Source: Tsuneonella sediminis (GTDB lineage Bacteria > Pseudomonadota > Alphaproteobacteria > Sphingomonadales > Sphingomonadaceae). Taken from it: 64,000 nt of DNA. The stretch's first letter is position 1; each line of letters begins with the position of its first letter. The translations under genes and the position numbers were made by a program. This document shows, one piece after another, positions 41,629 to 50,577 of this stretch. The notes beneath the pieces were generated by a model that searched no databases, was not told the origin of the DNA, and was given only the letters and a program-made list of their open reading frames with translations. Location: NCBI RefSeq assembly GCF_051912845.1, contig NZ_JBNCBU010000001.1, positions 1,612,001 to 1,676,000 of the forward strand, read 5' to 3'.

Positions 41629-43293
41629 ATGACAATGTTTCAGACCACTCAAAACTCTCGCCCGCGGCTTGCGCTTGGCCGCCGCGCGATCGTGAACGGC
41701 GCGCTGGGCCTCGTCCTGCTGGGCGGAGCAGCCTGCCGCGCAAAGGCCTATCCGGGCGACCTTTCGGTGCGCGACCTTGGCGCCCGGGGCGACGGGCGGA
41801 GCGACGATACCCGGGCATTCCAGACGGCGCTGGACCGGCTGGGGGGCGGCGGCGTCCTGCGGGTTCCCCCCGGCCGGTACCGGGTCGACCAGGTCGCCGT
41901 GCGCCACCGGGGGATCCGGGTCCAGCTCGACGCGGGGGCAGTGCTCGTCAAGCACGGCGCGGCCGGGGTCCGATCCCGCGGCATCTTCGTCCTCGACGGC
42001 CTGCACGACGCCCGGTTCGAACTGGTCGGCGGCACCGTCGATCTCAATGGCGAGGGACCGCGCGCAATCGGCACCCCTGGCCGCATACCCAACCAGTACA
42101 GTCACCTTACGATCGCGTCGGTCCGCGGCATCTCCGGACCCGCCAACGCCGCCATCTTCGCCCGCCGGTCTTCCGACGTGGCGGTCTCGGGCGTGCATAT
42201 CCTCAACAGCGGGGAGAGCGGCCTCCTGTTTCGCAATTGCGGCCGGGTGACGGTGCGCGATTGCGTCTTCGACAACATTGCCAACTACGGGATCGAGCTG
42301 TCGCTCACCGTGCCCGAGGCCGACGGAGGCTCGGGGGCCATGCCGCTCCGCAACGACGTGTCGATCACGGGCTGCAGGTTCAACGGGATGGACGATTACG
42401 CGCTCGGCTCGGGCAACGGCGGCGGGATTGGTGGCGGCGGCGCGGGTACAGGACTCGGAGCCTTGCGGAACTACCGCATTTCCGACTGCCGGTTCGAGCG
42501 GTGTCACCGCGACATCCACTTCGAATTCCTGCGCGGTTCGTGGCTCGAGCAGTTCGCGTTCGAGCGGCTGCGCTCGATCGAGCCGCGGCAGGGCAGCATC
42601 GGCCTCGTGGGCGCACGCCACGGCGTGATCTCGGATGTGACGATCGAGGATCCCGGCAGCGCGCCCGCGGCGCTGCTGATCCCGGCCCGTCCGGAGATCT
42701 TCGGTATTGTGCTGTCGCAGGATTTCTCCGACATCCTGCTGCGCAACATCGCGATCACGGACCGCCGCACCGGCCGCCAGTTCGAGGGCGGGGGGGCGAC
42801 GATCGACCGCGGTTCGTCGGTCCTCACGGTAAACCGCCCGGCGTTCGAGCCCGACGATGCCGGCCGATGGATCGGTATCGCCGGTGGCAACCCGGGCCAG
42901 GCCGCGTATGTCGGCCGAATCGATCGGGTGGCGTCCGCCAGCCGGGTCGAGCTCGACCTGCCTGCCGGCGCCTCGGTGCGCGGCGGACGGTTCGCAGTCG
43001 GCGGCACGGCCCGCAACGGGATCATCCTCAACGGCGGCGGCAACGTCACGTTCGAGAACGTGCGTGTCGCGGCTGGCAATGCCGGGGATGCGCAAGGTGC
43101 GAACGACGCCGCCGCGATCCGCCTGCAGGATACGACCGGCACGATCCGGTTTTCGGGCGTCGACCTCGCCGCGCCGGGCGGGCGCTGGACGAAGCCCGCG
43201 GGCCTCCTGCTCGTGCGCAACCGGGCCCGGCTGGTCGGTGCCGACGGCATCCGCGCCACCGGCTTCGCCCGGGCCCGTTCGGAACTGCGCTAG
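41629..43293 (+). CDS. Exported right-handed beta-helix (pectate-lyase-fold) protein
   Basis: A 554-residue protein with an N-terminal Tat/Sec-type signal (GRRAIVNGALGLVLLGG, ending near Cys or Ala 30-35). The body opens with VRDLGARGDGRSDDTRAFQT, the start typical of pectate lyase/glycosidase beta-helices, and continues with parallel beta-helix coils (repeated x-N-x-V/I turns such as DCVFDNIANYGIELS and GCRFNGMDDYALG). ATG at 41629 or 41635. It may trim or modify the polysaccharide, or be a structural surface protein. Its stop overlaps that of the convergent ligase gene by 4 bases (CTAG). Confidence 0.83.
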   Translation: MTMFQTTQNSRPRLALGRRAIVNGALGLVLLGGAACRAKAYPGDLSVRDLGARGDGRSDDTRAFQTALDRLGGGGVLRVPPGRYRVDQVAVRHRGIRVQLDAGAVLVKHGAAGVRSRGIFVLDGLHDARFELVGGTVDLNGEGPRAIGTPGRIPNQYSHLTIASVRGISGPANAAIFARRSSDVAVSGVHILNSGESGLLFRNCGRVTVRDCVFDNIANYGIELSLTVPEADGGSGAMPLRNDVSITGCRFNGMDDYALGSGNGGGIGGGGAGTGLGALRNYRISDCRFERCHRDIHFEFLRGSWLEQFAFERLRSIEPRQGSIGLVGARHGVISDVTIEDPGSAPAALLIPARPEIFGIVLSQDFSDILLRNIAITDRRTGRQFEGGGATIDRGSSVLTVNRPAFEPDDAGRWIGIAGGNPGQAAYVGRIDRVASASRVELDLPAGASVRGGRFAVGGTARNGIILNGGGNVTFENVRVAAGNAGDAQGANDAAAIRLQDTTGTIRFSGVDLAAPGGRWTKPAGLLLVRNRARLVGADGIRATGFARARSELR

Positions 43294-44756
43294 GCGGCGG
43301 CCCGGCCCTTGCGCACCTCGTTGGCGCCGGCGCGCAGCAGCAGGACGAGTGCAATAGCGACCGCTGCCAGCAACGGGGTGCGGAGCGGGTAGTCGAACGC
43401 GCTGCCGAAGGCGAACTGACCAAGGGCAATCGACGCCGCCCGGGCGAATGTCACCGAAGCGCGGGTGCCGTCGGCACGCCAGACCGTCCACGCGTCGCGC
43501 AGCACGACGATCGCGGCAGCAGCGACAAGGACCGGTCCCAGCACGCCATACTCCAGCAGCAGCTCGAGATAGTCGTTGTGCGCGTGGTTCACGTAAAGCG
43601 GGGTGAGCAGCGCGCGCGGCTCGTGGATCTGGAACGCGGCGACGAACGAGCCGGCGCCACTGCCCAGGGGAAAGAAGGATCCAACCGCTTCCCACGTCGC
43701 CTTCCAGATCGGGGCGCGTAGCTCGGGGGCAGCGCCGCTGTCGGCGAGCAATCGGTCGATCGCGTTGCCCTGCGCGAGACCGACCGCGACGACGGCGAAG
43801 CCGATGAAGCCGAGCGCGCCGATGCCGAGCAGGGTGGCCCTGAACCACGGCCTGACGACCACCCCCCTGCGATGATGGGCGCGCGTCGAACGCCCGGCCG
43901 AACGGACCGCCTGGCGATAGTGGGGCCAGGCGACGAGCATGGCCCCGGTGATGCCGATCGCGGCCGACGCGACGCCGGCGCGCGAACTCGTCGCGAACAC
44001 CACCGGAACGATCATTGCAGCGACGACCGCCGCGCCCCATCGCCGGGCGTCGCCCGCCACCCGTCCGTCTGCGCCGCGGCGCGCCTCGCGTCCGAACACG
44101 ACCGCCGCATAGGCGGCGATCAGCGGGAACAGCGTTCCGAGGAACACCCCTTGGTGATTGCGGTTGGCAAGAAGGCCGATTGCCGATCCGTTGTTCGATA
44201 TCCTGTAGGGGTAAAGGGGGCCGTTGGGTCCGCTGGCGAACTGGAACACGCCGAGTGCCGCGGAGAAAAGGCCGATCGCGATGATCGCCGCCAGGACGCG
44301 CTGGCGTCCGCGCTGATCGAGCCCTGCACCGAGGACGAGAACTGCGATCGGCACCGCCAGCGCGAACAGCGCGTTGTAACCCGCCCATGGATCGAGGGTG
44401 AACGGACGCCAGACCGCGCCGAGCCGGGCCGCGCGATCGATCTCGACGACGATCTCGCGTCCGGGCAGCGCCGACCAGACCGCCGGTGGCAACGGCACGG
44501 CGTGGAGCAGGACGATCCCCGCGAACGCTGCCAGGAGCGTCAGTGGCCCTGCATGGCGGGACGCTGCTTCGCGCGTGAGCCGCGCCAGGCCCACCATCGC
44601 CAGCACGATCGCCAGCGGCCTCAGCACGATCAGCGACGCGGTATCGCCCCGCGCCGAGCCGCCCATCGCGGCCGCCGCGACGAGCATGACGACAAGCAGC
44701 GCGAGCGAGGATGTGGCCCGGACACGCCAGGAATGCCGGTGGTAATGGGTGGTCAT
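43290..44756 (-). CDS. O-antigen ligase/polymerase-like membrane protein (Wzy_C family)
   Basis: A 488-residue protein with about 12 spans. The ligase-family signature NHAHNDYLELLLEYG (about residues 390-404) lies after the large periplasmic loop; SNNGSAIGLLANRNHQGVFL and FATSSRAGVASAAIGITGAM are further family features. Members either ligate glycans to lipid A or protein, or polymerise exopolysaccharide. With a Wzy-like protein at 29661, this may act on a second glycan or anchor the chain. ATG at 44756. Confidence 0.87.
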   Translation of the reverse strand: MTTHYHRHSWRVRATSSLALLVVMLVAAAAMGGSARGDTASLIVLRPLAIVLAMVGLARLTREAASRHAGPLTLLAAFAGIVLLHAVPLPPAVWSALPGREIVVEIDRAARLGAVWRPFTLDPWAGYNALFALAVPIAVLVLGAGLDQRGRQRVLAAIIAIGLFSAALGVFQFASGPNGPLYPYRISNNGSAIGLLANRNHQGVFLGTLFPLIAAYAAVVFGREARRGADGRVAGDARRWGAAVVAAMIVPVVFATSSRAGVASAAIGITGAMLVAWPHYRQAVRSAGRSTRAHHRRGVVVRPWFRATLLGIGALGFIGFAVVAVGLAQGNAIDRLLADSGAAPELRAPIWKATWEAVGSFFPLGSGAGSFVAAFQIHEPRALLTPLYVNHAHNDYLELLLEYGVLGPVLVAAAAIVVLRDAWTVWRADGTRASVTFARAASIALGQFAFGSAFDYPLRTPLLAAVAIALVLLLRAGANEVRKGRAAA

Positions 44757-44920
44757 CGTCGTTCCGGATTGAGCGGCCCGCGCCTATGGCAGAACGATCG
44801 ATGGCCTGCAACGCAGCCACCGGCGGGGCACCGTTTTCCTTGGCGTTGCCATGTCGGGCCGGTCGACCTAGAGGCGCACGCGCGCTGAACGCCCCGGTCT
44901 CCATTCGAAGGATTCGTCCC
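44757..44920. promoter_or_regulatory. Divergent region between the ligase gene and the UDP-sugar dehydrogenase gene
   Basis: 164 bases between outward-facing genes (if the dehydrogenase starts at 44921). It should hold both promoters. GAAGGA at 44906-44911 is a good ribosome-binding site for the CTG at 44921. Confidence 0.4.
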
Positions 44921-46198
44921 CTGTCGCAGAACATCCCAACGACCCGTGTCGTCGTCGTCGGCCTCGGCTACGTCGGCCTTCCGCTCGCGGTCGCGCTTGC
45001 ACGGCATTTCACCGTTACCGGCCTCGACGTCGACAAGGGCCGCATCGCCGAACTCAGGAACGGACGCGACCGTACCGGCGAGATCGAGCCCGACCGCCTT
45101 GCCGCCTCGACCCTTGCCCTGACCGATGATCCGGCCGCCTGTCTGCCGGCCGATTTCTACATTGTCACTGTTCCCACCCCGATCGATGGCGAAAACCGGC
45201 CCGACCTTTCGATCGTGGAGGCGGCTTCGCGCACCGTTGGGCGCATGTTGCCGGCTGCCGTAGCCGACGGCCGCGAACCGGTGGTGATCTATGAAAGCAC
45301 GGTCTATCCGGGCGTGACCGAGGACCTGTGCGGTCCGATCCTCGAAGCGGAATCGGGCCTGGTGTGCGGCACGGACTTCTTCCTCGCCTACAGCCCCGAG
45401 CGCATCAACCCCGGCGACCGCGAACACACCGTCGACAAGATCACCAAGGTCGTTTCCGGACAGACGCCCGACGTGCTCGACCGGGTGGCGGACCTCTATG
45501 GTGCGGTGACGACGGGCGGCACGTTCCGCGCGGCGTCGATCAAGGCGGCAGAGGCCGCGAAGGTGATCGAGAATGCCCAGCGCGACATCAACATCGCCTT
45601 CATGAACGAGATCGCCCAGATCTTCGGCAAGATGGACATTTCCGTGTGGGACGTGCTCGCCGCGGCCCGGACCAAGTGGAATTTCCTGCCCTTCAGCCCG
45701 GGCCTCGTCGGCGGGCACTGCATCGGCGTCGATCCCTACTACCTGTCGCACCGCGCCGAGGAGCTCGGCCATCATCCCCAGGTCATCCTCGCGGGGCGCA
45801 GCACGAACGACGGCATGGCCGACTGGGTGGCGGACCGGCTCCATGCGCTGCAGGGCGGCAGGACCGGGAGCGTCCTCGTGCTCGGACTGACCTTCAAGGA
45901 AGACGTGCCCGACCTGCGCAACAGCAAGGTCGCCGATCTTGTCGCCGCACTCGCCCGTCACGGGCACGACGTCACGGTCCACGATCCGCACGCCGATCCC
46001 GCCGAGGCGGCCCACGAGTACGGCCTCTCGCTCGACGCCGCCGCGCTCGAGCGGCCGCACGATCTGGTGGTGCTGGCCGTCCCCCACCGCGAGTACCTGG
46101 CGATAGGCGGGGACGCCTTGCGGGGTAGCGTCGCACCGGGCGGCAAGCTCGCCGACCTCAAGGGGGTCCTCGGACCCGCGGCCGACTGGACGCTGTGA
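44921..46198 (+). CDS. Nucleotide-sugar dehydrogenase, UDP-HexNAc type (TviB/WbpO-like)
   Basis: Oxidises C6 of a UDP-sugar twice to a uronic acid, using NAD. The N-terminal Rossmann motif RVVVVGLGYVGLPLAVALA, EAAKVIENAQRDINIAFMNE and the catalytic Cys in GLVGGHCIGVDPYYL place it with UDP-GlcNAc/UDP-GalNAc dehydrogenases; LTFKEDVPDLRNSKVADLV is C-terminal. The start is unresolved: no ATG/GTG lies at the expected place. A CTG at 44921 with GAAGGA upstream gives a 425-residue protein of normal length; in-frame TTGs near 44840 or ATG at 44801 are alternatives. Coupled to the next gene. Confidence 0.9.
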   Translation: MSQNIPTTRVVVVGLGYVGLPLAVALARHFTVTGLDVDKGRIAELRNGRDRTGEIEPDRLAASTLALTDDPAACLPADFYIVTVPTPIDGENRPDLSIVEAASRTVGRMLPAAVADGREPVVIYESTVYPGVTEDLCGPILEAESGLVCGTDFFLAYSPERINPGDREHTVDKITKVVSGQTPDVLDRVADLYGAVTTGGTFRAASIKAAEAAKVIENAQRDINIAFMNEIAQIFGKMDISVWDVLAAARTKWNFLPFSPGLVGGHCIGVDPYYLSHRAEELGHHPQVILAGRSTNDGMADWVADRLHALQGGRTGSVLVLGLTFKEDVPDLRNSKVADLVAALARHGHDVTVHDPHADPAEAAHEYGLSLDAAALERPHDLVVLAVPHREYLAIGGDALRGSVAPGGKLADLKGVLGPAADWTL

Positions 46199-46200
46199 CG

Positions 46201-47214
46201 ATGCGCACCGTCCTCGTCACCGGGAGCGCGGGGTTCATCGGGTTCCACCTGTCGCAGCTCCTTCTCGACGAGGGGTTCCGCGTCGTCGGCTTCGACGGGA
46301 TGACGGACTACTACGACGTCCGCATCAAGGAGCGGCGGCACCAGATGCTGCTGCAGAACCAGCATTTCACCGCGCATGTCGGGCTGCTCGAGGATTTCGA
46401 CCGTCTGCGCGACCTGGCGCTCACCGAGAAGCCGGACGTCATCGTCCACCTCGCCGCGCAAGCGGGGGTACGATACAGCCTCGAGAACCCCCGCGCCTAT
46501 ATCGACGCGAACATCGTCGGTACGTTCAACGTGATGGAGTGCGCACGCGAGCTGGGCGTCGATCACCTCCTGATGGCCTCGACCAGCAGCGTTTACGGCG
46601 CCAACGAGGACATGCCGTTCGACGAGCTGGAGCGGGTGGAGACGCAGATGACGCTCTACGCCGCGACGAAGAAGGCGAACGAGTCGATGGCCCACAGCTA
46701 TGCCCACCTTTGGGGCATCCCCACGACGATGTTCCGCTTCTTCACCGTCTACGGCCCGTGGGGCCGGCCCGACATGGCGCTGTTCAAGTTCACGCGCGGC
46801 ATCCTCAACGGCGAACCGATCGACATCTACAACCACGGCGAGATGTACCGCGACTTCACCTACGTCACCGACCTGGTGCGCGGGATCCGGCTGCTGATCG
46901 ACGCCCCGCCCGTGCGGCCCGAATCCGCCGGAGAGATCGAACCGGGCGACAGCCTGAGCCCGGTCGCCCCGTTCCGCGTGGTCAACATCGGCAACGGCGA
47001 GAAGATACGCCTGCTCGACTTCGTCGAGGCAATCGAGGCCGAATGCGGGCGCGAGGCCGTGCGCAACTACCTGCCGATGCAGAAGGGCGACGTGCCCGCG
47101 ACATGGGCAAATGCCGACCTGCTCAGGCGCCTGACCGGCTACCGGCCCGAAACCGGATACCGCGAGGGCGTCCGGCGCTTCGTCGCCTGGTACCGCGATT
47201 ATTACGGGGTCTGA
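46201..47214 (+). CDS. UDP-glucuronate 4-epimerase-like (CapI/TviC family)
   Basis: A 337-residue extended SDR interconverting UDP-uronates at C4. It has TVLVTGSAGFIGFHLSQLLL, HLAAQAGVRYSLENP, STSSVYGANEDMPF and LYAATKKANE with the catalytic Tyr/Lys, then MFRFFTVYGPWGRPDMALFK, a CapI-type signature. Start ATG at 46201, or GTG at 46195 overlapping the dehydrogenase stop. Together the two genes would make a UDP-HexNAcA or UDP-hexuronate pair (for example a GalNAcA-type sugar). Confidence 0.92.
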   Translation: MRTVLVTGSAGFIGFHLSQLLLDEGFRVVGFDGMTDYYDVRIKERRHQMLLQNQHFTAHVGLLEDFDRLRDLALTEKPDVIVHLAAQAGVRYSLENPRAYIDANIVGTFNVMECARELGVDHLLMASTSSVYGANEDMPFDELERVETQMTLYAATKKANESMAHSYAHLWGIPTTMFRFFTVYGPWGRPDMALFKFTRGILNGEPIDIYNHGEMYRDFTYVTDLVRGIRLLIDAPPVRPESAGEIEPGDSLSPVAPFRVVNIGNGEKIRLLDFVEAIEAECGREAVRNYLPMQKGDVPATWANADLLRRLTGYRPETGYREGVRRFVAWYRDYYGV

Positions 47215-47251
47215 ACGGCGGGCCGGGACCGCGAGCGCCTTGACCGAATTA

Positions 47252-47259
47252 TTAACCAT
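47252..47259. promoter_or_regulatory. TTAACCAT, CtrA-motif-like octamer upstream of the second flippase gene
   Basis: An exact TTAACCAT, an octamer I recall as linked to CtrA binding in Caulobacter, overlaps a TTGACC...GATAG stretch in the 166-base gap before the flippase gene. A single short match is weak evidence; it is listed because sciP, a CtrA inhibitor gene, is also in the window. Confidence 0.3.
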
Positions 47260-47380
47260 GAGCCGATAGACCCCACGCGCATCCGGGGAGTCTGCGCGAC
47301 GCCCTCGCAACCCTTTGTTACACAACGGAACCGGTCGTTTGGCGCTCGCAAAACCGCATCTTGGGACCATGGTCCGGCGC

Positions 47381-48685
47381 ATGAACGACCCGTCCGCGCG
47401 CGCGACCGGCGCAAGCCTCGCGATCCAGCTCGCGGCGGTCGGGGCGGCCTTTGTCCAGGCGCTCTTCGCCGCGCGCCTGCTCGGCGCTGAAGGATACGGC
47501 AGCGTCGCCTGGGCGATGTCGCTCGTCTCGGTCGTGGCGACGGTCTCGCTGCTCGGCTTCGGCCCCCTGGCGGTGCGCGAGATCCCTGCGCGCCGCGCTG
47601 CCGGAGACACCGCCGGGGTCGCCGCATTCGTGATCGTGTCCATCGCCGCGGTGGGCATCCTGTCGTCGATCGCGGCAGCATGTTTCGTCTGGCTTGTCGC
47701 GCGGGCGAGCTGGGTCGCGGAGGACTATCACGAGATCCTAGCCCTCTGCGGCCTCCTGATTCCCCCGCTGGCGCTGATTGCCCTCTTGCGCGGCATCGCC
47801 CAGGGCTTCGGGCGGGTCGTGCTCGCCCAGGTGCCGGGCGACCTCGTGCGGCCGGGCATCCTGATCGCGGCAATGGCGGGCGCGATCGCGACCGGTACGG
47901 CTTTCGGGCCGGTGCCGTTTATCCGGACCGCGATCGCGGGCACGTGGATCGCTGCAATCGTCCTTGGCTGCCTCTTGTGGCGCGCAGAACTTTCGGCGCT
48001 TCCGGCGCCGAGCAGGAGGGGACCTGGCCGATCACACGTGATTGCCGCGCTGCCCTTCCTCGGCCTCGGCCTGACCGGCCTGCTAGAAGCGGAGGTCAGC
48101 ACGCTCATGGTCGGCGCGCTCGCGGGCCCGTTCGAGACGGGCATATTCCAGCCGGTCGTGCGCATCGCGCCGCTGATCATGCTGCCGGTCCAGGCCGCGC
48201 TGATGCAATTCGCGCCGCTCGTGGCCGCCCACTGGCAGCGCGGCGAAGTCGATGCCATTCGCGCGCTGACGGCCAGGTTCACCGCGCTGACAGCCGCCAT
48301 GACGGCAGGTGCGGCGCTGTCGATCGCGCTGGCGGGGCCGCTGCTCCTCGGCGTGTTCGGCCCCGATTTCGTCAAGGGCGCGCACCTTCTGTGGATCGTC
48401 GCCGCGGCGCAGATCTTCAACGCAGCGTGCGGGCCGGTGGGAACGCTGCTGATCATGAGCGACCGCAGCGGATGGGCTCTCGGCGGCCAGTTGCTCGGCC
48501 TTGCCCTCAACGTCGCGATCGGGATCGCGCTCATTCCCGTCTACGGCGCGCTCGGCGCTGCGCTCGGCATGGCGGGCGGGATCGCTGCCTGGAACCTCGT
48601 TCTCGTCGTCCTGGTGCGCCGACGGTTCGGCTTCGACCCGACCCTTCTTGGTGCCGTGATGGTGCTGACGCGGAGGTCCCGATGA
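47381..48685 (+). CDS. Wzx-like polysaccharide flippase, second copy
   Basis: A 434-residue MOP-superfamily protein with 12 to 14 spans. The N-terminal GASLAIQLAAVGAAFVQALF and AARLLGAEGYGSVAWAMSLV are the standard flippase opening, with FGPLAVREIPARRAAG after. The start is ATG at 47381 (ATG at 47369 also in frame). It is only distantly similar to the copy at 32017, so it is not a recent duplicate and may serve a different lipid-linked glycan. Its stop overlaps the sulfotransferase start (ATGA). Confidence 0.88.
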   Translation: MNDPSARATGASLAIQLAAVGAAFVQALFAARLLGAEGYGSVAWAMSLVSVVATVSLLGFGPLAVREIPARRAAGDTAGVAAFVIVSIAAVGILSSIAAACFVWLVARASWVAEDYHEILALCGLLIPPLALIALLRGIAQGFGRVVLAQVPGDLVRPGILIAAMAGAIATGTAFGPVPFIRTAIAGTWIAAIVLGCLLWRAELSALPAPSRRGPGRSHVIAALPFLGLGLTGLLEAEVSTLMVGALAGPFETGIFQPVVRIAPLIMLPVQAALMQFAPLVAAHWQRGEVDAIRALTARFTALTAAMTAGAALSIALAGPLLLGVFGPDFVKGAHLLWIVAAAQIFNAACGPVGTLLIMSDRSGWALGGQLLGLALNVAIGIALIPVYGALGAALGMAGGIAAWNLVLVVLVRRRFGFDPTLLGAVMVLTRRSR

Positions 48686-49485
48686 CCGCGTTGATGATCC
48701 TGGGCATGCACCGCTCGTTCACCTCGCTAACTGCCCACTGGCTGATGAGGTGCGGCCTCGACATCGGCGCGAACCTCCTCGGCGGGTCCGAGGGCAACGA
48801 CGAGGGCCATTTCGAGGATCTCGAATTCCTCGCGCTGCACGAGAAGATCCTGCGCGACAACGGCCTGCCCGAAGACGGCCTGCGGTTCCCTGCTGATCGA
48901 ACGTTCCGGTTCGAACAGTTCGCAGGGATCGAGATCGGGCAGGCGGCGCGACTGGAGGCGGCCGACCTCGTCGCAAGCCGGCCCGGCCAGTTCGGCTGGA
49001 AGGAGCCGCGCACCTGCCTGTTCCTGCCGCTCTGGCGCGAGATCCTGCCAGCGGCGGCAAGCCTCGTGGTGGTGCGGCATTTCGACGATGTCGTCCGCTC
49101 GCTCGACCGGCGGGACCGCGCCCTCGTCAGGCAGAACCTGAACCTGCGGAACCGCTTCCGCTCGTGGCGCGATGGCCGGCATCGCAGCCACGACGCGTTT
49201 CTCGGCGCCTGGGTTCACTACAACCGCTGCCTGCTGGACCACATCCGGCTGAGCGAAAGCTTCGTGGTGACCGACCTGGTCGGGCAGGCCGATGCGGCGA
49301 TCCGGTGGCTGACGGATCACGGGTTCCTGCTCGACCCGGTGCCGATCGCCTCGGTGGCGCGGCCGACCCCGCCGCCCGACCCGAACCGGTTGTCCTATCG
49401 CTACGACGTCAGGCTCCTTGCCGAAGCGCATGCGCTGTTCGGGGAACTAAGCGCGCTCGCCGGTCCGACGGACGCTCAGGAGTAG
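48682..49485 (+). CDS. Sulfotransferase-like P-loop protein
   Basis: A 267-residue protein. The N-terminal LMILGMHRSFTSLTAHWL resembles the 5'-phosphosulfate loop of PAPS sulfotransferases, followed by FGWKEPRTCLFLPLWREI and SLVVVRHFDDVVRSLDRRD, the region that binds the 3'-phosphate. It would move sulfate to a sugar hydroxyl, giving a sulfated polymer. No PAPS-making genes are nearby. Coupled to the flippase by ATGA and convergent with the next gene (10-base overlap). Confidence 0.78.
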   Translation: MTALMILGMHRSFTSLTAHWLMRCGLDIGANLLGGSEGNDEGHFEDLEFLALHEKILRDNGLPEDGLRFPADRTFRFEQFAGIEIGQAARLEAADLVASRPGQFGWKEPRTCLFLPLWREILPAAASLVVVRHFDDVVRSLDRRDRALVRQNLNLRNRFRSWRDGRHRSHDAFLGAWVHYNRCLLDHIRLSESFVVTDLVGQADAAIRWLTDHGFLLDPVPIASVARPTPPPDPNRLSYRYDVRLLAEAHALFGELSALAGPTDAQE

Positions 49486-50468
49486 AACTTGTAGGCCTTC
49501 AGCAGGACCCGCGGGTGCCATTCCCCCAACACGGCGACATCGATGCTGCGCGCCGCGCGGCGAAAGTCCTCTATCGAGCCGGCAAGGGGGCGCAGTTCGC
49601 GCAAGGCCGTCATTCGCACGATGGCCCTGTCCCGCTTCCCGCCCGAAGCCACCCAGCGCCGGGACACCCGGTGCAGACGCCCGAACGCCGCCCGTGCCTC
49701 GGGGCGGACGACCTCCGAATGCGCCAAGAGATCGATCGCGGCCATCAACCGTTCGCGCGAACGGTTGATCCGTTCGAGCCAGAGCAGGAAATGCCGCGGC
49801 CTGAGCAGGAGTGGATTGATCCGCAGCGCGATGGTGTCGTTGTGCGAATTGGCCGCATGCAACCGGTGCTGGACGACCGCCTGGTGATCGTAGACGATCC
49901 CGCGCGAGAATTCCGCGAGCAGACCGATCAGCCAGTCGAACGGTTCGTCCGAAGCGAACACGCTCTCGGGCATGACGTCGCGCACCGCGATCATCGCGTG
50001 ACCCGATATCTGCGGGCGGAAGATCGTCAGCAGGCGGTCGTCGGGCCGCCTGCTCGAACGCAGGACCCGCAACAGGTCGCGGCCGAATGGCCGGCCATCG
50101 CTGTCGATGAGGTCCGAACGCCCGAACGCGAGCGCGGCGTCGCCGATCGCGGCGACCAGCCGCTCGAGCTTGTCGGCGGCCCAGATATCGTCCTGGTCGG
50201 AAATCGCGATCCATTTGCCCCGGGCCAGCCGAAGCAGCTCGACGAGGCGCGCCTTCTGGCGTCGGTTCCCTTCCGACGGGAGGAGCGTGATCCGCGGATC
50301 CCGCGCGGCGTACTCGCGCAGGATCGCGACCGTGTCGTCGGACGAGCCGTCGTCTATCGCGAGCAGTTCCCAGTCGCCGAAGGTCTGTGCGACGATCGAA
50401 TCGAGCTGGGCACGCAGGTACCGCGCACCGTTGAAGGTCGGTAACAGGATCGATATTGCGGGCGGCAT
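49476..50468 (-). CDS. Glycosyltransferase family 2
   Basis: A 330-residue inverting GT-A transferase: ISILLPTFNGARYLRAQLDS, the AIDDGSSDDT acidic region, SDQDDIWAADKLERL with the metal-binding motif, and LWLERINRSRERLMAAIDLL toward the C-terminus. About 60 C-terminal residues are basic and helical. The nucleotide-sugar donor cannot be predicted. Single minus-strand gene between a plus-strand sulfotransferase and a plus-strand membrane protein. Confidence 0.9.
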   Translation of the reverse strand: MPPAISILLPTFNGARYLRAQLDSIVAQTFGDWELLAIDDGSSDDTVAILREYAARDPRITLLPSEGNRRQKARLVELLRLARGKWIAISDQDDIWAADKLERLVAAIGDAALAFGRSDLIDSDGRPFGRDLLRVLRSSRRPDDRLLTIFRPQISGHAMIAVRDVMPESVFASDEPFDWLIGLLAEFSRGIVYDHQAVVQHRLHAANSHNDTIALRINPLLLRPRHFLLWLERINRSRERLMAAIDLLAHSEVVRPEARAAFGRLHRVSRRWVASGGKRDRAIVRMTALRELRPLAGSIEDFRRAARSIDVAVLGEWHPRVLLKAYKFYS

Positions 50469-50577
50469 GCAGTCGTGGGTCCCGGGGGGCTGACACCCAC
50501 GTGTAGACGGACAACCGGGGCGCGGTCATCAGCCAACCGCGCGCTATCCCGATCTGGATGAGGCGAGGGTCGGGGGT

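Noticed and set aside
41581..44934. Long minus-strand frame extending the ligase region
   Set aside because: It runs antisense to the beta-helix gene and the ligase is in another frame with a clean NHAHNDYLE signature; no motifs in the long frame.
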